Assembly (NCBI RefSeq): GCF_017874035.1
Contig: NZ_JAGGKV010000009.1
Coordinates: forward strand, 186,001-250,000
DNA: 64,000 nucleotides
DNA from: Paenibacillus aceris
GTDB lineage: Bacteria; Bacillota; Bacilli; Paenibacillales; NBRC-103111
Direction: 5' to 3'
The notes under the pieces were generated by a model, which saw nothing but the letters and a program-made list of their open reading frames with translations, ran no database searches and was not told the origin of the DNA. The position numbers were made by a program, and so were the translations under genes. This document shows, one piece after another, positions 1 through 7,840 of this stretch (the stretch's first letter is position 1; each line of letters starts with the position of its first letter).

Positions 1-117
1 ACCGTTTGCCAGTAAAATTATAATTGAAAATATTTCAAATTCGTGAACATTGATCGAAAATGGAGCGGATATAGCGAAAGTAATGAAGCGCTTTCCGAAA
101 ATCATTCAACCTGGCGA

Positions 118-170
118 TTGACATGGCACCAAATAGTGCCGTATTATTTTGCCAGGCATCATTTGGTGGC
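118..170 (+). promoter_or_regulatory. ArsR-gene promoter with embedded operator
   Basis: A -35 TTGACA (118-123) and -10 TATTAT (142-147) are separated by 18 bases. The spacer holds an inverted repeat, GGCAC-N6-GTGCC (125-140). A related element follows at 155-170, and the octamer CACCAAAT of the first site reappears inverted as ATTTGGTG at 161-168. A dyad between -35 and -10 just ahead of an ArsR-family gene is the usual layout of an autoregulated repressor; that the gene's own product binds here is inference. Confidence 0.6.
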
Positions 171-202
171 TCATTTTATCGACAAAGATTAGGAGAGGGC
201 GG

Positions 203-538
203 TTGTGGGTTGTGAGCGAAAATAACCCGATTCGAGATGTTTACGACGCTGTGGCTGATCCAACCCGCAGAAAACTGCTGCAACTCTTGGCAAATATAGA
301 AGAAATGCCGCTGCATGAGTTAATGGTTCATTTCCAGATGGGGCGAACCGCTGTTTCCAAGCATTTGACGATTCTGAAAGAGGCCAATCTCGTCACAGAT
401 CGCAAAGCAGGCAGAGAAACGCGTTATCGGCTGAATGCTGCTCCACTCCAAGAAATTCAGGATTGGGTATCCTTTTACGAGAAGTTCTGGAAAGAAAGAA
501 TGCTGCTTTTAGACCAATTATTAAAGGAAGACTTATAA
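203..538 (+). CDS. ArsR-family winged-helix transcriptional regulator
   Basis: A DNA-binding repressor of about 111 residues. The reading DPTRRKLLQLL near the N-terminus and the recognition-helix region GRTAVSKHLTILKEANLV are typical of the ArsR subfamily that often sits beside SRPBCC/AHSA1 genes. No cysteine metal-binding motif is visible, so it is unlikely to be a metal sensor. The start is taken as TTG 203, seven bases after AGGAG (191-195); GTG 212 in the same frame is the alternative. No SRPBCC partner follows. The next gene is an antiporter after a gap of about 220 bases, so the regulator may act mainly on itself or elsewhere. Positions 539-760 hold no gene that I can see. Confidence 0.85.
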   Translation: MWVVSENNPIRDVYDAVADPTRRKLLQLLANIEEMPLHELMVHFQMGRTAVSKHLTILKEANLVTDRKAGRETRYRLNAAPLQEIQDWVSFYEKFWKERMLLLDQLLKEDL

Positions 539-760
539 ATGCAATCGGTCACTCAACAATTTGAATAATCATGAACGTATCAGAAAACGTCAATCGGTCT
601 ACATGATCGGATGCCGTTTTTTTGCATGTATCGGGAAGGATTCTTTAGAAAAATATTGAAATACTAAAAGCAATTTTAGTTCTAATTGTATCGCATAGCT
701 AAGCAACTTAGGTTGTCTACATTCAAATATTGAACTAAAACGGAGAGGAGTGTTAACGTT

Positions 761-2800
761 TTGAGCGTATTTATTATCATTCTCATGCTGCTGGTTCTGA
801 TCGGCGTATCCAATGTCGTGAACCGTTTTGTTCCGTTCATTCCCGTCCCCCTTATCCAAATCGCACTTGGGGCTGTTCTGGTGATTTTACCGTTAGGTAT
901 ACACTTGCACCTGGAACCGGAATTGTTTTTCCTTTTGTTCATTGCTCCGCTGTTGTACAACGATGGCAAGCATACGCCGCGGGATGAACTATGGAAATTA
1001 CGCGCACCGATACTGCTGCTGGCGGTAGGGCTCGTTTTCATAACGGTATGTGTCGTTGGATATGTCGTCCACTGGTTGATTCCTTCGATCCCACTCGCGG
1101 CGGCATTCGGTCTGGCAGCGATCCTTTCACCTACAGATGCCGTGGCCGTCAGCTCCCTGGCTGGTCGTATTCATTTGCCCAAAAGCTTGAAACGACTGCT
1201 GGAAGGGGAAGCCTTAATGAACGATGCATCGGGTCTCGTTGCGTTCAAGTTCGCCATTGCCGCGGCAGTCACAGGTGTTTTTTCATTACCGAAAGCAAGT
1301 CTCAGTTTCCTCGTCATCTCCATTGGCGGACTACTGGTCGGAGCTCTTGTCGCTTTTCTCATAATAGGCCTACGCCAGCTGCTGCGTAGGGCAGGTCTTG
1401 AGGATGAAACGATGCACATGCTTTTGCAAATTTTAACGCCTTTTCTGCTCTTTCTGATTGCCGAGGAGCTTGGTGTATCAGGGATTTTGGCGGCGGTTGC
1501 TGGTGGACTGGTGCATGCTATCGAGAATGAGCGTATGGCGTTTACGATGCCTAGCCTCCAAAACGTATCCAATGCAACGTGGTCTGTCATTTTGTTTGTT
1601 CTAAATGGTTTGGTCTTTGTCCTTCTGGGCTTGCAAATCCCGGGAGTGTCCCGAACGATTCTAAGTGATCCGAATTTCGATAATTTCAAAGTTATCGGGT
1701 ATGCCATTCTCATATTCGTTCTTCTGCTAGTTCTGCGATTTGTATGGACGCTACTATTCGCAAGAGGCGGGCGCTGGTTCGGGAATCAGAATCAAGAGGT
1801 ACCCAGCATGCGTATGATGACGTTAACGGCAATTTCGGGTGTTCGTGGAACGGTAACGCTGGCGGGTGCGTTCTCCATTCCGCTTATCTTACAAAATGGC
1901 GATCCATTCCCGCAACGTGATCTTATAATCTTCCTTGCTGCCTCCGTCATATTGTTTTCGCTCCTGACGGCGAGCATCGTCCTTCCGCTGCTTGCCAAGC
2001 AGAAGAGTACAGAGGGAGACGCTGAAAGAGAACGTATGGAGCGTGAGTGGCAATTGGAGGTTATGACTGCTGCAGTACGGGCTCTACAGAAAATGAGCAG
2101 CGAGAAAAACGAGGTCGCCGTAGATACCGTGATTGGCGATTATAAATTAATGATGCAGCAGCTCGGACAAAAAGACGGCAAAGTAAGACGACTGCCGCGC
2201 TTTCAACAAGAAGAAGCAGGGATGCGCCTGCTGGCACTGGATATAGAGCGCAAATATGTGAACGATCGTTTGGAAAGCGGGCAAGTGAGCCGGGAACAAG
2301 CGAATTATTATTTAAATATGTTGGAACAAATAGAGCTCATTCTTGCGAATAAGTTGGACTTGGGGAAAGTTCTCGTCAAAAATTTATGGCGGCGACTAAA
2401 AATCGCTATCAATGCCATCTTCCAGCCGCGTTTGGCTGCCAGCTTCGCTGAGCCCGATATAGCAGAGATCCGAACGCTCAAAATGCAATGCAGCCAAGCC
2501 GTCGTCGATGAATTCTCCAAGCGCTGCGCTCTTCAGAGCGATGAAGCAACAGAAGGCGTGCTCGACTATTACCAGCAAATGCTGGACAGGCTGCGTAGAT
2601 TCACGTTCGGTTCGCGGCGCAAGGATGCCTCGTTCAATGATTGCCGGCGCGAGCTGCACTGGATCGCCATACAGGCGGAGCGCGATGCCGTGCAACATTT
2701 TTTCGAGAGCGGAGACATCACACGCGACATGGCATCCTTGCTGCGGCGAATCATTCGGAACAGAGAAGCTTCGCTTTATGAGCTTGAGGAGATTGGATAA
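761..2800 (+). CDS. CPA1-family Na+/H+ antiporter
   Basis: Membrane antiporter exchanging Na+ (or K+) for H+. The N-terminal 410 residues are strongly hydrophobic with about 12 membrane segments. They include the CPA1 signatures SPTDAVAVSSL near residue 125 and GEALMNDASGLVAF near residue 150; the Asn-Asp pair there is the ion-binding site in this family. The last 250 residues are charged, soluble and cytoplasmic, probably regulatory, as in the longer NhaP/YjcE-like members. The start is TTG at 761, ten bases after GGAGAGGAG (742-750). It stands alone between the ArsR gene and yeeI. Confidence 0.9.
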   Translation: MSVFIIILMLLVLIGVSNVVNRFVPFIPVPLIQIALGAVLVILPLGIHLHLEPELFFLLFIAPLLYNDGKHTPRDELWKLRAPILLLAVGLVFITVCVVGYVVHWLIPSIPLAAAFGLAAILSPTDAVAVSSLAGRIHLPKSLKRLLEGEALMNDASGLVAFKFAIAAAVTGVFSLPKASLSFLVISIGGLLVGALVAFLIIGLRQLLRRAGLEDETMHMLLQILTPFLLFLIAEELGVSGILAAVAGGLVHAIENERMAFTMPSLQNVSNATWSVILFVLNGLVFVLLGLQIPGVSRTILSDPNFDNFKVIGYAILIFVLLLVLRFVWTLLFARGGRWFGNQNQEVPSMRMMTLTAISGVRGTVTLAGAFSIPLILQNGDPFPQRDLIIFLAASVILFSLLTASIVLPLLAKQKSTEGDAERERMEREWQLEVMTAAVRALQKMSSEKNEVAVDTVIGDYKLMMQQLGQKDGKVRRLPRFQQEEAGMRLLALDIERKYVNDRLESGQVSREQANYYLNMLEQIELILANKLDLGKVLVKNLWRRLKIAINAIFQPRLAASFAEPDIAEIRTLKMQCSQAVVDEFSKRCALQSDEATEGVLDYYQQMLDRLRRFTFGSRRKDASFNDCRRELHWIAIQAERDAVQHFFESGDITRDMASLLRRIIRNREASLYELEEIG

Positions 2801-2881
2801 ATGGCGAGATTTTATTTTTACATTTTGAATGAAAATAGGTTATTATGTGTTATGAGATAAAAAAAGAAAGTGGGAACAAAC

Positions 2882-3592
2882 GTGGGCCGTAAGTGGAATA
2901 ACATTAAAGAGAAGAAAGCCTCTAAAGACGCAAATACAAGTAGAATTTACGCGAAATTCGGACTTGAAATTTATGTGGCGGCACGAAAGGGCGAACCCGA
3001 TCCTGAAGCGAATCGTGCATTAAAAGTAGTACTCGAACGCGCGAAAACTTACAATGTACCGAAAGCGATTATTGATCGCGCCATCGATAAAGCAAAAGGC
3101 AGCTCCGATGAAATTTATGAGGAGCTTCGTTATGAGGGCTTCGGACCTAACGGTTCAATGGTCATTGTGGATGCTTTGACGAATAACGTGAATCGTACCG
3201 CTCCGGCTGTTCGTGCAGCATTCAGCAAAAATGGCGGCAATATGGGCGTAAGCGGCTCTGTGGCTTACATGTTCGATGCTACTGCAGTAATCGGGATCGA
3301 AGATAAGAGCATGGATGACGTCATGGAAATTTTACTGGAAGCTGATGTTGATATCCGTGACATTGTTGAAGAAGATGAGATGGTTATGGTCTATGCAGAT
3401 CCGGAACAGTTCCATGCGGTTCAAGAAGCATTCAAAAAAGCTGGAGTTACGGAGTTTTCCATCGCAGAATTAACGATGCTGGCTCAAAACAACGTATCGC
3501 TATCAGATGAAGCACAAGTCCAATTCGATAAGTTGATTGATGCTTTGGAAGATTTAGAGGATGTACAGCAGGTTTATCATAACGTGGAATAA
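2882..3592 (+). CDS. yeeI: YebC/PmpR/TACO1-family protein, YeeI type
   Basis: A 236-residue protein of the YebC family, whose members act as transcription factors or as helpers of ribosomes stalled at proline stretches. The N-terminus MGRKWNNIKEKKASKD and the segments YEGFGPNGSM, NNVNRTAPAVR and GNMGVSGSVAYMF match Bacillus YeeI rather than the YrbC paralogue. The start is GTG 2882, giving MGRKW; an in-frame GTG at 2870 would add four residues not usual in the family. It is followed by a strong terminator and so is a single-gene unit. Confidence 0.92.
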   Translation: MGRKWNNIKEKKASKDANTSRIYAKFGLEIYVAARKGEPDPEANRALKVVLERAKTYNVPKAIIDRAIDKAKGSSDEIYEELRYEGFGPNGSMVIVDALTNNVNRTAPAVRAAFSKNGGNMGVSGSVAYMFDATAVIGIEDKSMDDVMEILLEADVDIRDIVEEDEMVMVYADPEQFHAVQEAFKKAGVTEFSIAELTMLAQNNVSLSDEAQVQFDKLIDALEDLEDVQQVYHNVE

Positions 3593-3612
3593 TTCATAGA
3601 GGACTAGTTGTC

Positions 3613-3642
3613 AAGATCCGCGCTCAGCGCGGATCTTTTTTT
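3613..3642 (+). terminator. Rho-independent terminator after yeeI
   Basis: A perfect 11-base stem (3613-3623 with 3627-3637) closes a TCA loop and runs into a T tract. Its core CCGCGCTCAGCGCGG is repeated exactly in the terminator at 34285. Confidence 0.92.
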
Positions 3643-3703
3643 ATCATAATAAAAGGAATTTGGGAAAATATAGTTGTAGAACGTTGGAAAGGATAGCATC
3701 CTG

Positions 3704-5203
3704 ATGAACAACCAGACGAACTCGGCTATTCCCCACTCCCGGCAGCAGTCCTGTATGAGTACAGATCTTCAAATCAACTTAACCAGATTGAAGGAAGATC
3801 TGGGTCAAACGGATGATCTGAATGTTCGGATGATTGAATTAGATGATCCTGTTCTAATGAGTGCGGGTCTCGTTTATTTCTCCGGGATGTCAGATGTACA
3901 GCAAATCAATGATATCATCCTGCGAACGTTGGATTACAAATCCGAATTGCTTGGCAAGCCGGACGTACTGAGTTATTTGGAAGAAATAGCGTTAACAACG
4001 TGCAATGTTCATATCACTGATTTATGGGACGATATGATGAATGCTTTGTTAATGGGCAGCGCCATCATATTCGTAGATGATTGCAGTCAAGCCATAGTCT
4101 GTTCGATTAAAGCGATGGAAGGCCGCCCCGTATCAGAGCCGACGACACAAGCTGTCATCCGCGGTCCTAAGGACTCTTTTATCGAAGCTTTGGAAACCAA
4201 TATTTCTCTTGTCCGGCGACGCATATTGCATGCTGGATTACGTGTCCATAATATGCGTGTTGGTAAAGTGACAGGAACCAGAGTAGCCCTCATGTACATG
4301 GTAGACGTGGCTAAGCCTGAAAACGTAGCCCATTTAAAAGAGAGGCTTACGTCGATTGAAATCGATACGGTGTTGGATTCTGGCTATATCGAAGAATATT
4401 TTCAAAAAAACAAATATTCACTGTTCCCGACCGTCTTTAATACGGAGAGGCCGGATGTTGTAACCGCATGCGTGCTGGAAGGGAAAATAGCTGTTTTTGT
4501 TGACGGCAGTCCGTTTGCTTTGCTGCTGCCAACGACATTTTCCCAATTTATGAACTCGCCTGAGGACTACTATCAAAGATTTCAATTTGGATCATTCACT
4601 CGGGTACTGCGTTACATCGCTTTTTTTATTTCTATTTTCAGCTCCTCATTATATATTGCGTTTACCACCTTCCATAAAGAAATGATCCCGACTACACTTT
4701 TGATCAGTTTGGCAGCTCAGCGGGAAGGAATCCCGTTTCCTGCTTTTTTTGAAGCGCTGGTGATGGAAATTATCTTTGAGTTCCTGAGGGAAGCGGGGGT
4801 CCGCATGCCACGGGTTATGGGACAAGCGGTGTCAATTGTTGGCGCTCTAGTTTTGGGTGAGGCGGCTGTGTCAGCCGGGCTTGTTTCATCCGCCATGGTT
4901 ATTATCGTTTCCATTACGGCCATATGCAATTTTACAACACCATCCAATACACTTTCGGTTTCAACACGGCTTATTCGTTTTATATTTATGCTTGTGGCAG
5001 CTACGTTTGGTTTATATGGCATCGCGTTAAGTTTTATCGCATTGTTTGCTCATTTGGTTAGCCTAGAATCTTTAGGTACTGCTTATATGTTCCCTTTTGC
5101 TCCTGCCAGTTTACAAAAGCTTAAGGATGCCGTAATCCGCTTTCCGCTGAACATGATTCAAAGAAAACAACATGACAAGACCGGACAGGGTGAACGGAAA
5201 TGA
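3704..5203 (+). CDS. Spore germination receptor A subunit (GerA family)
   Basis: A 499-residue A subunit of a GerA-type nutrient germinant receptor in the spore inner membrane. A soluble N-terminal half (about 290 residues, ending near VFVDGSPFALLLP) is followed by five or six membrane segments and a short basic tail, the family layout. Hallmarks are FPAFFEALVMEIIFEFLREAG and the following MGQAVSIVGALVLGEAA segment. It starts at ATG 3704 after AAAGGA (3687-3692) and its stop overlaps the next gene by four bases, so A, C and B form an operon. Confidence 0.95.
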   Translation: MNNQTNSAIPHSRQQSCMSTDLQINLTRLKEDLGQTDDLNVRMIELDDPVLMSAGLVYFSGMSDVQQINDIILRTLDYKSELLGKPDVLSYLEEIALTTCNVHITDLWDDMMNALLMGSAIIFVDDCSQAIVCSIKAMEGRPVSEPTTQAVIRGPKDSFIEALETNISLVRRRILHAGLRVHNMRVGKVTGTRVALMYMVDVAKPENVAHLKERLTSIEIDTVLDSGYIEEYFQKNKYSLFPTVFNTERPDVVTACVLEGKIAVFVDGSPFALLLPTTFSQFMNSPEDYYQRFQFGSFTRVLRYIAFFISIFSSSLYIAFTTFHKEMIPTTLLISLAAQREGIPFPAFFEALVMEIIFEFLREAGVRMPRVMGQAVSIVGALVLGEAAVSAGLVSSAMVIIVSITAICNFTTPSNTLSVSTRLIRFIFMLVAATFGLYGIALSFIALFAHLVSLESLGTAYMFPFAPASLQKLKDAVIRFPLNMIQRKQHDKTGQGERK

Positions 5204-6339
5204 TTCGGAAATTTGCTCTCAGCTTGCTATTGTTGTTTGTATTATTTCTGGCCGGTTGTTGGAATCGTGAAGAGCTCAATGAGGTAGCCATCGTGACTGG
5301 CATCGGGGTTGACAAAGGGACGCCAGAAGAAGGTTTTGTTTTAACCTATCAAGTGGTAGCTCCAAGAACAGCAGCTTTGACAAAACAGAGCTCGGAGAGC
5401 GGTGGAAACGGCCCTATTATCCTCTACAAAGGAAGCGGGAAAACGTTGTTCGAGGCAACGCGCCGTACAGCTCCAAAACTGCCGAGAAGGCTTTTTTTCT
5501 CTCATTCCCGATTATTCGTCATTTCGGAAAAAGTGGCGAACGATGGGATTGGTGATCTATTGGATTTTATAGAGCGAAACGATGAATTCCGACCTACAAT
5601 GCAACTGTTTATCGCGAGAAATTCGGACGCGTATAACCTTCTGAAGGCCTCTACACCACTGGATAAAATATCTTCTAATTCCATTGTGGAAGAAACGAGG
5701 TTAAGCCAAAAAATATGGGGTAACAATTTACAAGTGACATTAGGAGAATATCTGACTAATCCTCAAATCCCAACTGTTATTCCTGGCCTGCAATTGTCTG
5801 GTTCGGATGTAAAGGTATCCGGCTTGGCCGTGATGAATGATCAAAAGCTGGCCGACTGGATAGAGGAACCCGAAGCAAGAGGATTACTCTGGATTAAGAA
5901 TAAGATAAGAAGCACTGTCGTATCTTTGGGCTGCAAACCAAAACAGAACGGAGTCGGTTTGGTGATTACCCGATCGGACACGAAGGTGAGGGCTCTGATG
6001 ACAACCAACCAACCATCTATCCAAATTCAAGTAACCGCAGAGGCTTCCATTGGAGAAGATGATTGCGCAATCGACCTTACCGATCCGGATGAAATTACGA
6101 AACTAGAGAAAAAGATGTCCAATCAAATTAAAAGCGAGATTGATGCCGTCATACTCCAGGAGCAGCATAAAAAGCTTGATGTGTTCGGCTTTGGAGGCAC
6201 CGTAATGAGAAGTGACAAACGATATTGGCATGAAATAAAGGACGAATGGAAGGACCTGTTTTCACAAGTAGCGGTGAAAGTAGAAGTGGCTTCTGTGATC
6301 CGGCGTTCAGGGATGAGGAGTAAATCGTTCAGCACATAA
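5200..6339 (+). CDS. Ger(x)C-family spore germination lipoprotein (C subunit)
   Basis: The C subunit of the same receptor, 379 residues. A lipoprotein signal peptide ends in the lipobox LAGC, so Cys near residue 20 is expected to be diacylated and anchor the protein to the outer face of the spore inner membrane. The N-terminal GCWNREELNEVAIVTGIGVD is highly typical of GerAC proteins. ATGA overlap with the A gene implies translational coupling. Confidence 0.95.
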   Translation: MIRKFALSLLLLFVLFLAGCWNREELNEVAIVTGIGVDKGTPEEGFVLTYQVVAPRTAALTKQSSESGGNGPIILYKGSGKTLFEATRRTAPKLPRRLFFSHSRLFVISEKVANDGIGDLLDFIERNDEFRPTMQLFIARNSDAYNLLKASTPLDKISSNSIVEETRLSQKIWGNNLQVTLGEYLTNPQIPTVIPGLQLSGSDVKVSGLAVMNDQKLADWIEEPEARGLLWIKNKIRSTVVSLGCKPKQNGVGLVITRSDTKVRALMTTNQPSIQIQVTAEASIGEDDCAIDLTDPDEITKLEKKMSNQIKSEIDAVILQEQHKKLDVFGFGGTVMRSDKRYWHEIKDEWKDLFSQVAVKVEVASVIRRSGMRSKSFST

Positions 6340-6363
6340 CATCGGAAAGGAAGAGTGGTCAGA

Positions 6364-7482
6364 ATGGAGAACTTGAAGCTGAAACCAACGCAATTGTTCT
6401 TGATTATGCTGCTCTTCGAGATCGGAACGCCTGTTGTGTTTAATCCCGGTTTGTCCGCAAGAAAAGACGCGTGGATGGTTCCATTATTGTCCATGCTCAT
6501 TGCTTCCGTGCTGTACTACATCTATATCCGAATGTTCAAACAAAGAACGGATGTTACGTTGATCGGCTACATAAGACTTGTGATTGGTAAGCAGGCGGGC
6601 TCGTTACTTGGCTTTATGTACGTTATTTACTTCCTTTATTTGGCGTCCAGAAATATTAGGGATTATTCCGAGCTGCTGGCTGATACGATTCTGGACAATA
6701 CGCCGCTGTTTATCATCAGTTCGTCAATGTTGGTTACGATCAGCTATGTATTATGGCTCGGATTAACTACTCTTGCGAGAATGGCCCAGATTTTTATCTT
6801 CTTAAATTTGTTCATGCTTATCCTGATGGCGCTTTTTATCATTCTATCGGGAGTTATACAAACGGAAAATTTATTTCCCGTTCTGGAGGAAGGCTGGAAG
6901 CCCGTTATTTCGGCCATTCCCTCCGCTTACAACTTTCCTTTCGCGGAGATGATCGTGTTTACGATGTTTTTCCCGTATTTGGCAAAGCCTCAGAGCGCTC
7001 TAAAGATCGGTCTGACCGCGATGTGGGTAACGGGAATCATTCTTAGTATCATTTTAGTTTTCGATATTTGGGTTCTTGGTCCGAACATGGCCGCAAGATC
7101 TAACTTTCCATTATTGACTGTCGTAAGAATGATCAATATCGCGGACTTTATCCAGCGGCTGGATCCATTGCTAATCCTGACACTAATCGTGGGCGTATTT
7201 TTCAAAGTGTCCATCTATTTTTACGCAGGAATGATTGGCGCCGCCGAATTATTTCATATCGGCAATCATCGGCGATTAATCGCACCGGTGGCCGTTGTCA
7301 TTTTGTATTCCTCACTGATCGTTTCGGAAAATATGGCAGATCATTTAAAAGAAGGGCTTAAAATATTGCCCGTTCAAGTGCATCCTTATCTGAGAATTGC
7401 AATTCCGCTCATGCTGTTAATCATAGGTTCTTTTCGCAAGTTATCGCTTCAACGTGAAGGCGAACGTAATGGCAAGCAGTAA
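6364..7482 (+). CDS. Spore germination permease, B subunit (GerAB/APC superfamily)
   Basis: A ten-helix B subunit of about 372 residues, a relative of amino-acid transporters and thought to hold the germinant-binding pocket. The N-terminus LKPTQLFLIMLLFEIGTPVVF and the PSAYNFPFAEMIVFTMFFPYL segment are typical of GerAB. ATG 6364 is chosen because GGAAAGGAAG (6344-6353) is well spaced from it; the in-frame GTG 6355 is almost on the ribosome site. The last 42 bases overlap a small gene on the other strand. Confidence 0.93.
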   Translation: MENLKLKPTQLFLIMLLFEIGTPVVFNPGLSARKDAWMVPLLSMLIASVLYYIYIRMFKQRTDVTLIGYIRLVIGKQAGSLLGFMYVIYFLYLASRNIRDYSELLADTILDNTPLFIISSSMLVTISYVLWLGLTTLARMAQIFIFLNLFMLILMALFIILSGVIQTENLFPVLEEGWKPVISAIPSAYNFPFAEMIVFTMFFPYLAKPQSALKIGLTAMWVTGIILSIILVFDIWVLGPNMAARSNFPLLTVVRMINIADFIQRLDPLLILTLIVGVFFKVSIYFYAGMIGAAELFHIGNHRRLIAPVAVVILYSSLIVSENMADHLKEGLKILPVQVHPYLRIAIPLMLLIIGSFRKLSLQREGERNGKQ

Positions 7483-7644
7483 ATAAATAGAGGCTAATAA
7501 AAGTTCTACAGGACCGAAGAGAACGTAGGTTTGTTTCAAGTTCTTAAGAAATGACTGGACACTAATCCCCGCAAGTTGATCAATGCCAATTGCTGCCAAG
7601 GTGATTGCAACTAGCAGCAGTACAAAAATAACTATGATTTTCAT
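7441..7644 (-). CDS. Small two-helix membrane protein, candidate germinant-receptor D subunit
   Basis: A 67-residue protein with two clear hydrophobic stretches (about residues 2-22 and 43-63) and a short polar loop between. A good ribosome site, AGAAGGGA, stands about nine bases before its ATG; a longer in-frame start at 7695 has no such support. Small two-helix 'D' proteins are known beside gerA-type operons in Bacillus, where they modulate receptor function. This gene sits beside such an operon but runs the other way, overlapping the B gene. The D-subunit call rests on size, topology and position only. Confidence 0.55.
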   Translation of the reverse strand: MKIIVIFVLLLVAITLAAIGIDQLAGISVQSFLKNLKQTYVLFGPVELLLASIYLLLAITFAFTLKR

Positions 7645-7840
7645 TAAGGCTTGTCCCTTCTGCCTGTTATCGAGAACGAATTTACGATAGCGCATTCATT
7701 TACATACATTGTTAGCCAAACATAGTTGGCGTATGCACGTCTCGCAGGCGAGTCATATGCTTAACCATTAGGAATACGCTAATATATGACCTTCGAATCT
7801 GCTTTCATAACCGGTCAGGGCATCACGGGGAGGGGAAAAG

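Noticed and set aside
1..117. A gene fragment at the window start
   Set aside because: No frame of useful length or recognisable product before the ArsR promoter.
682..1041. A 119-codon minus-strand frame over the antiporter gene
   Set aside because: It lies opposite a well-supported gene, has odd composition and no motif; counted as a shadow.
3621..3651. Sigma-G promoter for germination cluster 1
   Set aside because: CATAATA (3645-3651) could be a -10, but the matching -35 would lie inside the yeeI terminator and does not fit the consensus.
6123..6500. A 125-codon minus-strand frame across the gerC-gerB junction
   Set aside because: Opposite two clear germination genes and without a ribosome site or family marks.
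7735..7770. Hairpin CTCGC-AG-GCGAG as a terminator or riboswitch
   Set aside because: Short stem, no T tract and no recognised aptamer pattern.
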